Shown in pieces: positions 17,801 through 27,500 of a DNA stretch of 39,238 bases. The position numbers and the translations under genes were made by a program. Position 1 is the first letter of the stretch. Every line of letters starts with the position of its first letter. Source of the stretch: Fibrobacter sp. (lineage in GTDB: Bacteria > Fibrobacterota > Fibrobacteria > Fibrobacterales > Fibrobacteraceae); the NCBI GenBank assembly GCA_017965445.1, contig JAGCPZ010000072.1, positions 1 to 39,238 on the forward strand, written 5' to 3'. The notes under the pieces are model-generated. The model made no database searches, had not been told where the DNA came from, and saw only the letters and a list, made by a program, of their open reading frames with translations.

Positions 17801-20408
17801 TAAGAATTTTGCGCATTTGAATAAAATCGGTAGTAGGCAAAACTCCATAAGGCATATTGTCTATACGAAACGCTGCTACATTTCCACGAGCACGGACATG
17901 ATTAACAAAAAAATCTTTCAAGAACGTTTTCCGATCCGGATTACTAAAATTCGTTCCCCAAGAATAACGCTCCTCTAAATTGTCCCATAATGCCGTAAAG
18001 GCTACTTTTGCTTGATAATCCTGCCTTGAATCATTCCCAACTACATGTGCCCAATCCTTCAAAAAATCATTATTGAAGCAGTCGCTACAAGCCCCCCCCT
18101 TCAACACATACGAAAGTTTCCGAGCATCATAGTCAGATTCGTTGAAAAAATAACTACGGATTTTCTGGAAATCCTCTTTTAACGGTTTCAAATCCTTCTT
18201 TAAAGATTCTTTTTCTGTATCGTCACTAACAAGCGACAGAACGTACTCTTCCATTTTATAGTATTCATCCATATAGAAATCTTTAGTCGGATGAATTTTT
18301 TTATAGAATTCATCTATACTGTAATTTTTATCTGGATTGAATTCTAAAAAGACCTTTATATTTTCAAAATATTTTTCAAATTCTATTTTATCACCTAAAA
18401 GGGAAGCATGTTTAGTTTCAAATGAACTTATATTCTTTCCAATTGAATTTATGGCTTTATCATTCCATTCTTTGGATGCATAATTATTGGAGAATCTTCT
18501 GTAAGACCCTCCTACTTCAATATCATACCGAGCATCCTTCAAAAAATCATCTTCATCAACATATTCTTGATCTACAACATTGGTCGGCACACCAGCATTC
18601 AAGACGCGCATATTCGAATTGACAAAGTTATGTCCGTAGAATAGGTTTCTCAAAATTGACGCATCTGTTTTCGATTTTGAAGAATTTTTAGGATTTTCAT
18701 CTTGTTGAACACCAATAACATAAAGGTATCTGAACTCGTTTACATTTTCATCAATATTGACAGTAATCGCCATCCCTAGTTTTTCAGCGGTATCATAATC
18801 TGTTAGCCACTTCATTTTAGGACTCAACGTGAGTTCTTCATTGTCATCTAGACCAACGCCTTCAGCTATTTTATTAGTATCTAGACTAAATCCCATTTGT
18901 ATATCAGAAGCTTTTGTCTCCTTTGAACAGGCATAAATAATATCCTTATTTTTATTAGCTATTTCAGCAACCAAAACAAATTTTTGGGGCAAGGCTCGGC
19001 AAACAGGAACTATCGGCTTACTGGCATCGCGAATATTTTCAAAAACAGGAAATTCAATTTTTTTCTCATCTAAATACTTTTTCACCATATCTGAAAGCGT
19101 TATGCGACGACTTTCTAAGTTATCCATATAGTGATTGTTTTTTTCAATAAGCGAAGTTAAAATAGAATAGTCAATATCCCATAATTCCAGAGAACGAGCC
19201 TCTTTCATTTGCGGACGTTTACTATATATGGAATTGAGTGTTTGCAAATGGTTATGCAAATACGTAAAAGCATCATGAACAGAATCATACAGATAATCCA
19301 CTATATATTGACAAGATTGTAATTCAGAATCTATATCAAAAATGAACGAATTGATTTTGCCAAGACCGGTACGAATACTTCTTTCAAAAGCCGTTTCTTC
19401 TTCATAGCCCGCAACAATATCGTCTTCGTCATAGTTTATCTTTTCAAGAATATCATATATTCCTTTGCATTTATTTTCAACATCTTCTATACAAGATGAC
19501 ACATCGCCATCACCGCGATACACATAAGGACGGCGGTAAAAATAATCCCCATCCTTACAAATCCTCTCATATTCGATAGGTCTCAAAGAATCGCAAATCC
19601 ACGCAGTCTTATACAGCGGGTACTTAGAACACAGAGTATCCCACGCTTCTTTTTCACGTTTCTCACAACCACTCGCAATAAACCACTGCGTCCAAAAAAA
19701 TTTACCATCATCAATTTCTTGTTGTGAAAGATTTGCATTGGTTTTGTAATCAAGCATTATTTCGTCAGGGATTATCCTAACACGAAGCTGTTTTTGTCTT
19801 TTTCCATTGAAGGTTTTATAACAAAAACTCGTTTCTAGGCGTAGCGGAAAAAGCACCAACGGATGAGTAACCTGAATTTTGTTGCAAAGATCATTAAACT
19901 TATTTACATCTTTCGTCGGTTTATATTCTGAAGGAATTATTTCTATAGGAGGTTTGTCAGAAGGAGGAGGTGGTGGTGGTGGATTGTCGATATTGCGTAT
20001 AATTTCCGTTATGATGCCCGTCGCAAACTTTTTACCACTGAAACGGAGCTCTACGCTACACCCAACACTCATGGTAGCCAACGTTTTCAGTTTCACACGA
20101 ATTACAGAACTAGTACCTGGATATAATTTTTCGAGACCCTCTATAGACTCGATCTTATCTGAAATATCAACAAAATTAATCTTACCGGAAGTACCAGTTG
20201 TGCCAATTAAAAATTGAACTTTTTGTTCGAAGGTCAGGAATGGAGAGTCACGAAAGCCATCTTCTTTCGTGAGAAAATAGACCTCTGCTTTAAAATCTTT
20301 ACTCGTAACAGCAAGTCCAGGGAAAGCAGAAGAGACGTTACCTGTCAAACGCCCCAAAGTACTATTGTCATCTTGTAATTTATTCTTGTCAAAATTTTCT
20401 TTTGCCAT
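14826..20408 (-). CDS. 1860-residue protein with EF-Tu domain III-like N-terminus, function unknown (third gene of the island)
   Basis: Residues about 38-137 resemble domain III of elongation factor Tu: FKAEVYFLTKEDGFRDSPF, then a GTSGKI strand, YPGTSSVIRVKL and ATGIITEI. There is no GTPase domain. A proline run (143-149) leads to the family core, which opens LVLFPLRLETSFC (about 184-196) followed by LRVRIIPDEI, and later has VRARGNVAAFRIDNMPYGVLPTT (continuous; about 840-862). I recall counterparts of these phrases in uncharacterised proteins of other phyla. The remainder is largely helical and rich in Asp, Glu, Lys and Asn. No signal peptide, membrane segment or catalytic motif is visible. 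The start has AGAGGAAAA upstream. Codon use is AT-rich like its neighbours. It lies 66 bases after the 1357-residue gene, the widest gap in the operon. Confidence 0.85.
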   Translation of the reverse strand: MAKENFDKNKLQDDNSTLGRLTGNVSSAFPGLAVTSKDFKAEVYFLTKEDGFRDSPFLTFEQKVQFLIGTTGTSGKINFVDISDKIESIEGLEKLYPGTSSVIRVKLKTLATMSVGCSVELRFSGKKFATGIITEIIRNIDNPPPPPPPSDKPPIEIIPSEYKPTKDVNKFNDLCNKIQVTHPLVLFPLRLETSFCYKTFNGKRQKQLRVRIIPDEIMLDYKTNANLSQQEIDDGKFFWTQWFIASGCEKREKEAWDTLCSKYPLYKTAWICDSLRPIEYERICKDGDYFYRRPYVYRGDGDVSSCIEDVENKCKGIYDILEKINYDEDDIVAGYEEETAFERSIRTGLGKINSFIFDIDSELQSCQYIVDYLYDSVHDAFTYLHNHLQTLNSIYSKRPQMKEARSLELWDIDYSILTSLIEKNNHYMDNLESRRITLSDMVKKYLDEKKIEFPVFENIRDASKPIVPVCRALPQKFVLVAEIANKNKDIIYACSKETKASDIQMGFSLDTNKIAEGVGLDDNEELTLSPKMKWLTDYDTAEKLGMAITVNIDENVNEFRYLYVIGVQQDENPKNSSKSKTDASILRNLFYGHNFVNSNMRVLNAGVPTNVVDQEYVDEDDFLKDARYDIEVGGSYRRFSNNYASKEWNDKAINSIGKNISSFETKHASLLGDKIEFEKYFENIKVFLEFNPDKNYSIDEFYKKIHPTKDFYMDEYYKMEEYVLSLVSDDTEKESLKKDLKPLKEDFQKIRSYFFNESDYDARKLSYVLKGGACSDCFNNDFLKDWAHVVGNDSRQDYQAKVAFTALWDNLEERYSWGTNFSNPDRKTFLKDFFVNHVRARGNVAAFRIDNMPYGVLPTTDFIQMRKILKNAIGTLKKDVPENDVMYKNLLDLIKTLIKLANIWHKVRNENVKWSEVLTGDNIQKKYLEMAGQTPYSINFTERVLLDGVLNPSYLQANNSKDNNEYKDTETIFKFLNKDYFKSAPICDMYTKNSSSTFKDMVDTVKNALAGLGETNDKNAELFVTEFLDLLTHRIDAWFLGIIDYCFHYKLRYLDGGHVGAYGWVFNLKENSKITIRNNAAVKKEMGLDKIENLQLLRSSGTAHFITAPSIQHALTAAVLRSSYLQAKKNKGTNLQICVNLSSTRVRQALRLVEGVKSGMSLSIILGADFERYLHEAFDVYGLYMDDLIYSLRQLFPQITQIKAEDDRANDYIMQVVNGESLLNSFVEDWGWNGSVSKWLDEHYNEKLSWVNQLDGLTPSKRDCLFKIIEQLMDSYDALNDLLLSEGVHRLIMGDKSSYRAISKFLAEGEGNLPDMNILNIPSEHVVVTHKAGVLLPQTVECPDKVMCYAEPAMNAWIEEQFDSMENILIFIQRGEGETREIIPCSLKDLGVSGIEYLYLSAFDKTFHAYLEARFRTTPKFCTSENCYTESITIFDSALEVGYEYSGKQISLEDNKLRLEAIRGLVGRARAMNTADWSRSDCEDLADEDLIDVENLKHRLALSFANLEYLKNDIEGWLECTKGNKAIDDFLVAQAYTLLCNCFESGLINSLNKYDTSAFLENRTQTLEPLEYDRICNVQRELFHSVENALDSLKNRMEDAQNIVDSCKSVESYVSALQAITLKNFKVCYKFRTEPVKGKFQNSLDHSFDGDRNKQYTNLTVENFDQWQDEVSEVREGMKQMQQLCMTQLALDHEMNKVAILQTSIPDGQDASCVDYAYKKWLGVAVNYESELRDADSLVLYNCSAYKSESSGGLSGFVFDSWIEYIPYKKHDAGIAFHNDWPDNEAPQSILIAWHPELPILRNVGDGFWDMKTFVQVIRTTRFMMMNRALEPDYIYEDPELSKIFPLTPKINMNKSFESR

Positions 20409-20474
20409 TTTTTCCTCTTCTTCCGCAGAAGGCTTTAATTTTTAATTAATTTATCCTTGATATAAATATTACAA

Positions 20475-23400
20475 TCACTCTTCATCAGGCGCTTCAACAT
20501 AAGTAATAACATGTTTAGCACTGATGTATGGCTGAACAATAGCCTGAGTTTCACCACCAATTTTCGGATTTTCCTCACTATAGTCATATGCATACTGAAT
20601 AGAATTCTTGCACTCTGTATTTGAGATGCCATAATATTGGAAATTCAAGTTTTCCATCATCTGTTTAAAAACAAGCATATAACCGCAATTGGAGTTGCTT
20701 AACGGATTATCACTAGGTTTACCAATAGCTTCAGGAATCGAAATGTCGAAGCCAACAACATAAATATCATCTCTAAAGAAAGCTTGTGCAGACGGACGAA
20801 TGATAACATCTTTTTCCGTACCATCCATAAGCTGGAATTCACAAACACCCGCTTTATTTTTTCCAATTTTAGCCTTATTGAGATATATTTGCGTATCTGG
20901 GTAGTTTTTCATCAATTTACCCTTTATCGCAAACATCAAAAGCTGCGAATTTTTATATGGGTTGTAATTTTTTCCCAATTTTTTTTGCCATGTATGCAAG
21001 GATGATACATCAAAGAATTTATCATCCAGAATATCTTGCACACTCGAATCTTTGTCCCAAAATTTTTTAAAATAGGAGCCACGTTGGTCTGTCGGATATT
21101 CGCGCCACATAAGTTCACGTCCCATTTCGGTATTCATACCACAAAGGAGAGCATCAACAAAAGCCGAATTGCTATAGAACATCAAAACGCTATTATCCTT
21201 TAAGTCATCAACACAAGGAAGTATAAATTTGTCCGAAACTTGTTTAAGATAGAAATATGTCGGTTCTGGGAACTGCGGATACGCCATAATCGGGTACTTT
21301 GAATTCAAGCAATCGTTTACAAACTTCTGTTTGAGAGTTTCATCATTCGTAAACACATCAAAGTACCTATTGATGACCTCTTTTTTCTCACTAAGCGATT
21401 TTTGACATTCTAATTCCGCATATTCTAGCCACTTGGTCAAATCGGCATTGCTGACAGAAATAGATTCATTATTTTCATCTTCCGCAGGATATTTTTCGAT
21501 TAATTTTTGGATAAGCGCATTATATTTTTCACAAGCCTTCACAAAATCATCGTCTTTATGTTTATCATAAACACGATTGGCCCACCCCAAAACCCCTGGG
21601 ATTTTATCAATGAATTTAGCAAATGCAGAATCTGACAGAGCATTTTGATGGATATTGATTATATCGGGAATGTTTAAAAAAGATTCGTTAAATGTTTCTT
21701 TTAAATCATCTCCGATTTTACCTTGCACGTAATCATATGAAAGAAATTCATCTTTAAAACGATATCCAAGGGTAACATAATTCTTCAGTTTACCCCATTT
21801 ATTTACGAGTTCATCTCTATTTACAAAATAAATAGATTCATCGCCCGATTCAATTTGAGTGATAAAGTGCTCCGAAGAGCCAAAGATGTCATTATAGATA
21901 TCACGGCACAATCCAATAACGTTTCCATAACTTATACTAGTCGCGGAATTAGCACACACACTACCATAGCTGCAAGTTTGTTCAAAAAACTGTTTATATT
22001 CGCTACCATTCAAATACTTCCAACCACTAAAATATCTATAGATATAGATATTTTTCTTCCATTTATCAAAGAAATCAGGATACTCTTTCCATAATTCCAA
22101 GATTTCTGTATACGGATTCAATTCATCCTGAGAAATTCCCCACCAAGAGAAATTAATCGAAGATGTTTGCCAAAAGGAGAAGAATAAGGTATTATCTACC
22201 GACTGCCAAAGTTTACAAAGCTTGGGTAACTTTTCCCAAACCTTAAAAAGATCTGGATTCTGTTTCCATTTTTCAAAGAGCTTTGGATACTTCATCCATA
22301 CTTCTAACGCCAATAAAACGTGATCAAACAATTCACTAACTGAAGATATGCTAAACGAAAATCCACACCGACCATGCACTAATTCCGCAAAAAAATCAAA
22401 ACGCGACTTAACAATCATTCTCCACGGATCATAACAACGATTATCAGTAAGAGATGTGTTTATTTCCCAATAGGCCGCAAAATCATTATATCTTTTTTTA
22501 AACCTATAATACCCTTTTATTTCCATCTGTACCGCTTTACCCATAGCCGAAATAATCGCAAGGATAATACCAACTATTCCACCCGGCAAATTTTTAATAT
22601 CAATATCATCGCTAGCAACAAGGGCATTCAAAACAGACATGCCAAAATCAAATTCTGGATTTTCTATAAACTGAGAATGATTTTTTTCAATGAATAAATA
22701 ATCAATAATATTCCATGCAGGAGATGAATTTCCATCGCTTAAAACAGGGAATCTTTGAACAAGGATTTTTGACAGTAAAACCTTATAAATATTACAAATA
22801 TCAAATTCTTTTGAAGGATAATATTCAAAATCACCCGCTCCCGCAATTTTAAAAACATTTCCATCCGCAATATTTTTCATCAACGAAGAAATGTCGAGTT
22901 CACCAACTTTTGAAGCCACTTTTTGTGTTTTATTTTGGAATGTCGTTGTCGCAAACGACGTGGGGATATTTCTGCGCTCCAAAATACTCTTGATACTCGT
23001 AGAACCATACTCTGATGATGTTTGAGTCGTAAACATAGACTGCAAATTCATCATTAAATTTTTTATAAACTCATTTCGAGAATCCTTATCACCCTGACCA
23101 TCTGCGATATTACTTTTAAAGAGATTCCTATAGTATCTATTTTTTAACGACGTGCCGACATTATTACTAAGGAGCTGTTTATAAATTCGATAGTTCAACT
23201 CCTTGACAAGTTCAACCTGTTTCCATGCACGATTAACAAACTGTTCCTGATGCTCTTGAACAATTTTTTTACCGAGCCCAGCAACAGATCGATAATGCAA
23301 GTCAAGGTTCACCTGATCAAGCCATGGCAATTTTTCATCATTAAATCCTGTAGCCATGGCATGTTTACCACCATAAATTGGCGGAACAACCCACGGGTCA

Positions 23401-24548
23401 CCATTGCCATTTGAATCATATTTTTCTTTATATGAACTTCCGATAATGAGTTTTTTATTTTCTTGGAATACAGGGCTTAAATCAAGTTTTTCTTTTAATT
23501 TTTCAAACAGTTCTTTTTCATCACCATTCGCACTTGGAAACGCCGATTCTTGTTTGCTTTTCAGCGTCAAAGTCGCTGCAGGCATCACAATAGACTTGCG
23601 TTTCGGTTTTTTTTCCAAAAAACTATAAGACAATCCATCGCCAAGATTTGAGACATCAACATCAATCCCCGATTTTTTCGTCGAAAAAGGGACCAATGCC
23701 TTTACGAGGTCTTTAAAGGTTTCTCCACCCGCTTTAAAGTTCCATTTGAAAAAAACGGGGAACGTAAAAGGTGATTCTTTACTCTTTTGCCTATCATACG
23801 ACTCCCATGCGGAAGCCTGCACAAGAGTTTCTTTAAATTTTTCATTTTCATCATCGAAACCAAGAGCCCGCAGTCGAGTAAGTTCAAATACCGGTATTAC
23901 AAATGCCGTATATTCTATATTTTCAGTAAAATCTTCTTCATTTACACAGACAATTCTGCAAAAGCCGGTATCAGAACCATATTCCGCATCCGCTTGTGCA
24001 TGAGCCGACTTCCAAATATTCTTCGGATCAGGAAAAATCTTATCATAATCCGCTTGTTCATTGATTTTAAACGTGACTAAATCCACGCCATTATTATTCT
24101 TCGCAATCGTATATTTAGAATTCTCGCAAGCAATAACGGCCAACCAAGGGCGAAGTTTACCTTTTTCTTTGACATTATCATCTGTAGCCCTAGCAGGGGT
24201 ATATCGCCATGCAAAATCCGGTTCGTTAAATTCAATATACGGCCTGTACTTTTTGGAAAAGCCCTTATTTCCTGAAGGAGGGAAAAAGCTCATCACCGCA
24301 TTTGAATTAATACTGAGAACATCTCCAGGTCCTAGGACAGGAAAATTCTTAACTTCAATAGATGTGTAATCGCTTTTCTCATCTACAGGCTGAACAGCAG
24401 TCGATTTCAACCGCATAGTCAGTTTAACTGAAGGACGGAACTTTTCTACGCCCCCATCGCCTAACTGATCAACTTCTGTAATTTTACAGCCAATGCCTTT
24501 CTTGACCCATGAAAAGAGATGCATTTTTTCGTTAATATTGTTACTCAT
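20475..24548 (-). CDS. 1357-residue conserved protein, WRYTPA/LWREYPTDQRG family, function unknown (second gene of the island)
   Basis: I recognise the hallmarks of a widespread uncharacterised family: RPYIEFNEPDFAWRYTPA (about 100-117) and LRPWLAVIACE near 131-141; YTAFVIPVFELTRLRALGF near 215-233; LHYRSVAGLGKKIVQEHQEQ near 413-432; and, close to the end, GMNTEMGRELMWREYPTDQR (about 1138-1157) followed by GSYFKKFWD. In the middle (about 745-790 and 810-840) is an island-specific stretch of short Trp/Pro units such as KWKQNPDLF and VWEKLPKLC. No signal peptide or membrane segment is convincing. The start ATG has AAGGGCG upstream, overlapping the stop of the first gene six bases away, so the two are translationally coupled. 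Enzymatic activity cannot be inferred. Confidence 0.87.
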   Translation of the reverse strand: MSNNINEKMHLFSWVKKGIGCKITEVDQLGDGGVEKFRPSVKLTMRLKSTAVQPVDEKSDYTSIEVKNFPVLGPGDVLSINSNAVMSFFPPSGNKGFSKKYRPYIEFNEPDFAWRYTPARATDDNVKEKGKLRPWLAVIACENSKYTIAKNNNGVDLVTFKINEQADYDKIFPDPKNIWKSAHAQADAEYGSDTGFCRIVCVNEEDFTENIEYTAFVIPVFELTRLRALGFDDENEKFKETLVQASAWESYDRQKSKESPFTFPVFFKWNFKAGGETFKDLVKALVPFSTKKSGIDVDVSNLGDGLSYSFLEKKPKRKSIVMPAATLTLKSKQESAFPSANGDEKELFEKLKEKLDLSPVFQENKKLIIGSSYKEKYDSNGNGDPWVVPPIYGGKHAMATGFNDEKLPWLDQVNLDLHYRSVAGLGKKIVQEHQEQFVNRAWKQVELVKELNYRIYKQLLSNNVGTSLKNRYYRNLFKSNIADGQGDKDSRNEFIKNLMMNLQSMFTTQTSSEYGSTSIKSILERRNIPTSFATTTFQNKTQKVASKVGELDISSLMKNIADGNVFKIAGAGDFEYYPSKEFDICNIYKVLLSKILVQRFPVLSDGNSSPAWNIIDYLFIEKNHSQFIENPEFDFGMSVLNALVASDDIDIKNLPGGIVGIILAIISAMGKAVQMEIKGYYRFKKRYNDFAAYWEINTSLTDNRCYDPWRMIVKSRFDFFAELVHGRCGFSFSISSVSELFDHVLLALEVWMKYPKLFEKWKQNPDLFKVWEKLPKLCKLWQSVDNTLFFSFWQTSSINFSWWGISQDELNPYTEILELWKEYPDFFDKWKKNIYIYRYFSGWKYLNGSEYKQFFEQTCSYGSVCANSATSISYGNVIGLCRDIYNDIFGSSEHFITQIESGDESIYFVNRDELVNKWGKLKNYVTLGYRFKDEFLSYDYVQGKIGDDLKETFNESFLNIPDIINIHQNALSDSAFAKFIDKIPGVLGWANRVYDKHKDDDFVKACEKYNALIQKLIEKYPAEDENNESISVSNADLTKWLEYAELECQKSLSEKKEVINRYFDVFTNDETLKQKFVNDCLNSKYPIMAYPQFPEPTYFYLKQVSDKFILPCVDDLKDNSVLMFYSNSAFVDALLCGMNTEMGRELMWREYPTDQRGSYFKKFWDKDSSVQDILDDKFFDVSSLHTWQKKLGKNYNPYKNSQLLMFAIKGKLMKNYPDTQIYLNKAKIGKNKAGVCEFQLMDGTEKDVIIRPSAQAFFRDDIYVVGFDISIPEAIGKPSDNPLSNSNCGYMLVFKQMMENLNFQYYGISNTECKNSIQYAYDYSEENPKIGGETQAIVQPYISAKHVITYVEAPDEE

Positions 24549-24554
24549 ACGCCC

Positions 24555-27500
24555 TTAATCTTCTGTTGATAAAATTTTCTTTGTATCGGAATACAGCAGG
24601 TCATCACACTGCCGAACATATCGATTGAACCCGTTAGAATTTCTTCTATACGAACATCTTGTTGTCTTTGTGTACTGAGGACTTAACACCTCTGTAATCG
24701 TCTCCTCCGATGAAGAACAACAACTCAAACTCTTATTTCGACAGAAATAACACTGATTGCGAACTTCTGTAGCCGAATCTTCAATACAAACAATTCTTTT
24801 ACGGCCCCATTTTCTACGACCATAAACAGAAACACGTTCACCACCCCAAGGTTTTAAACGTACATAAGCAGGCTGTAGAGTAGCACCAACAACCGGCATA
24901 ATCTCCGAAATTTTGTCATCATCCGATTCGGATTCAAACTTTTCTATATCCAGACTATAATTATAGGCAGTTTCCCAGAGACTTCGCATACTTTCATAAG
25001 CCTGCTCCGTTTCACCACTGTAGCTAACTTCAGCGTCTTTGTCAAAGCCATTTTCTACACCAGATACAGCAGTTAGCTTAAAACCGCCATTCATCAATTC
25101 ATAAGACTTAGCTTTTAGTTTCTCTTTTTCACTAAGCCGTTTAATAAGCGTCGGAGCAAAAGACGATTGTTCATCTTTAAAACCTTTATCGCCTCCATTA
25201 TTTACGTTTTGGGACTTGTTGCCTATATAAACATCATCAATCGAAATCATTTTGAAATCGTTGACATCGTCTTCACCATAACAACCCATTTCAACATTTA
25301 ACGGAATTGCCGATTGATTGAATGAAATGGTATCTGCAGGCTGCAATACAAAATCACTGACCTTGACTAGGGACACCATATTGTCCGTCAAGTCCGAAGA
25401 AATCAACTTCCAGTTGTTCTTCTCGGAAATTTGCTTTATGAAAAGCGGGAGGACATCAATACGATTTCTATTTCCAGCAACCGACTTCTTGCCCCAAGAA
25501 TAGTCAAAGCCGACCTTGATTTTGATAAACAGAATCCAGAAGCTAGCACTGCCTTTGGCACGCCACTGAGCAGGACCACTAAGAGCAAAGGCCAAGTCAA
25601 TCGAGCAAATTTTCTTGCTGCCAATCTTAACAGCAAGACCGGCCTTCATATCGACCATAAACTTGAACGGATTAAACTGGAACAAAGCATTAAATGCGGC
25701 ATAACCCGTTAAGCCAAACTTATCCCAGCCAATTCGCATATCGAGACTCGTACCGAACTGGACTGTGTTAGAGGTGATGGCAAAGTAGGCGTCTAACGAG
25801 AACTTGATAATCTTGTAATCAAGCTTCATGCCGACACGTCTTAAATCAGGTAAATTAAAACCTGCTTCGGGTTTGTACTCTGGATGGAAACCTCCAATAG
25901 ACAAAATAAATCCCTTAGTATCGCCACCCCAGAAAATACGCAACGATATACTACCATGCAGTTCAATACCAACAATCTTCGAATCAAATAAATCAGCGTC
26001 AAAGAATATTCCCTTGTCAAAGTCGATACCACCTAAGAAACAGGCATTGATAACAAGAAGACTTTCCGTTTTTTCTGAAACACTCACTTTGACAACACCA
26101 GCAATCACTATAGCTACTGGACTTGGAGCTTGGATAAATAGCCCGAAATCGGCTTTAAGAATGGTTCCCCAAGCTATTTTGCCCAAGAGACCAAAGTAAA
26201 CCTGTCCTTTCTTGATGGGATAATATTTATCGATATTAGCAAGAACAGTATCGACATTCTTGGTAACATCTTTAAAGAACAAAGCAGACTCTAAAGTACC
26301 ATCGTAAACGGCCGAGCGAAGATTGTCTGTGCTGAGCATGCGGTTAACGCCGAACGAGCCACCAACACCTTCAAGAGAGAAACCCATGCCAAGCTGGATT
26401 CCCGGATCAAAATAGACACAAAGAGCGCCCATGCACGAGAACGGATCCGTTCCCTTGCCCGTCGTAAAGACAAGCACAGCTTCGGCACCAAATTTTTCCA
26501 TGACGGTAAGTTCAAGACCACCAAAGAAGCGACCCTTTTCCTTATCCCATTGTACAACGCCGCCACCCTTCACTCCTTCGACATCAATAGAAATTCCAAG
26601 CCCGTTAGGATAGGTGAATTTTGGTGAGAAATCAAAGCCCTTATGCCCATTGAACGGGAGTTCGCATTCGATTCCCAGCCCCATATTCGTAAAGGTTATG
26701 GCAACACCACTCAAATCGGCAGTAAACGAAGTCAAGACGCTTGTTTCAAGCTTATTGCCATCAAGACCTAAGTCAAGAGAGAGGTTCTTAAACTTGACAA
26801 CATCCAAATCGATATCGGCGTTGAAAGGAATATTAATATGCGTATTGAGGTTGTTGAGCTTAAAACCATCCTTATAGCTATACTGTAATTCAAGTTCTTT
26901 CAGACTGACTACAATATCATCTTTTAGAATGGTCTTAAAGAAGTTGTTTTGCTCTTTCAGTTTAAGCGCTAAATTTAGCCCTCTTAGGCCGCCAATGTAA
27001 CCGACATCAAAGCCGTCCTTGTAACCAATAAAGACCTTTTGCGGATAATCATCAACCTTAAGGGATACGACATCGGTATCAAAGAAGGTTAACGGATCGA
27101 CTAATTTTTCATCAATATTTCCATCGGCACCAACTTGCCCTCTTTTAAACAAAAGCTCAAGATAACCGCTCAAAGCATTCGCGTCATCTAGCCAATGGAA
27201 TTCCGTATTAGATATTTCAGAATCAAACTTGAAATAACCTCCAAGTTTCGAAGATGTCAGTTTTCCTTTGATTGGATCTTCTGATTTAGATTCGTTGTCT
27301 GCCTTGCAATTCATCTCGGCATGAGCGCCGACTTTCATGCAATGGCTTTTGCCAATATTGAAGAGGGTATCAAAATTTCCCTTGAATGTCGGCAAAATAT
27401 AGAGGACTTCCGTTTTTTTCTCAGATTCGCCTTCACCATCTTTGCCCTTTGAATCATCATTCTTGTCACCGGAGCTACTTTCCTGATTTGCAGCGTTGGA

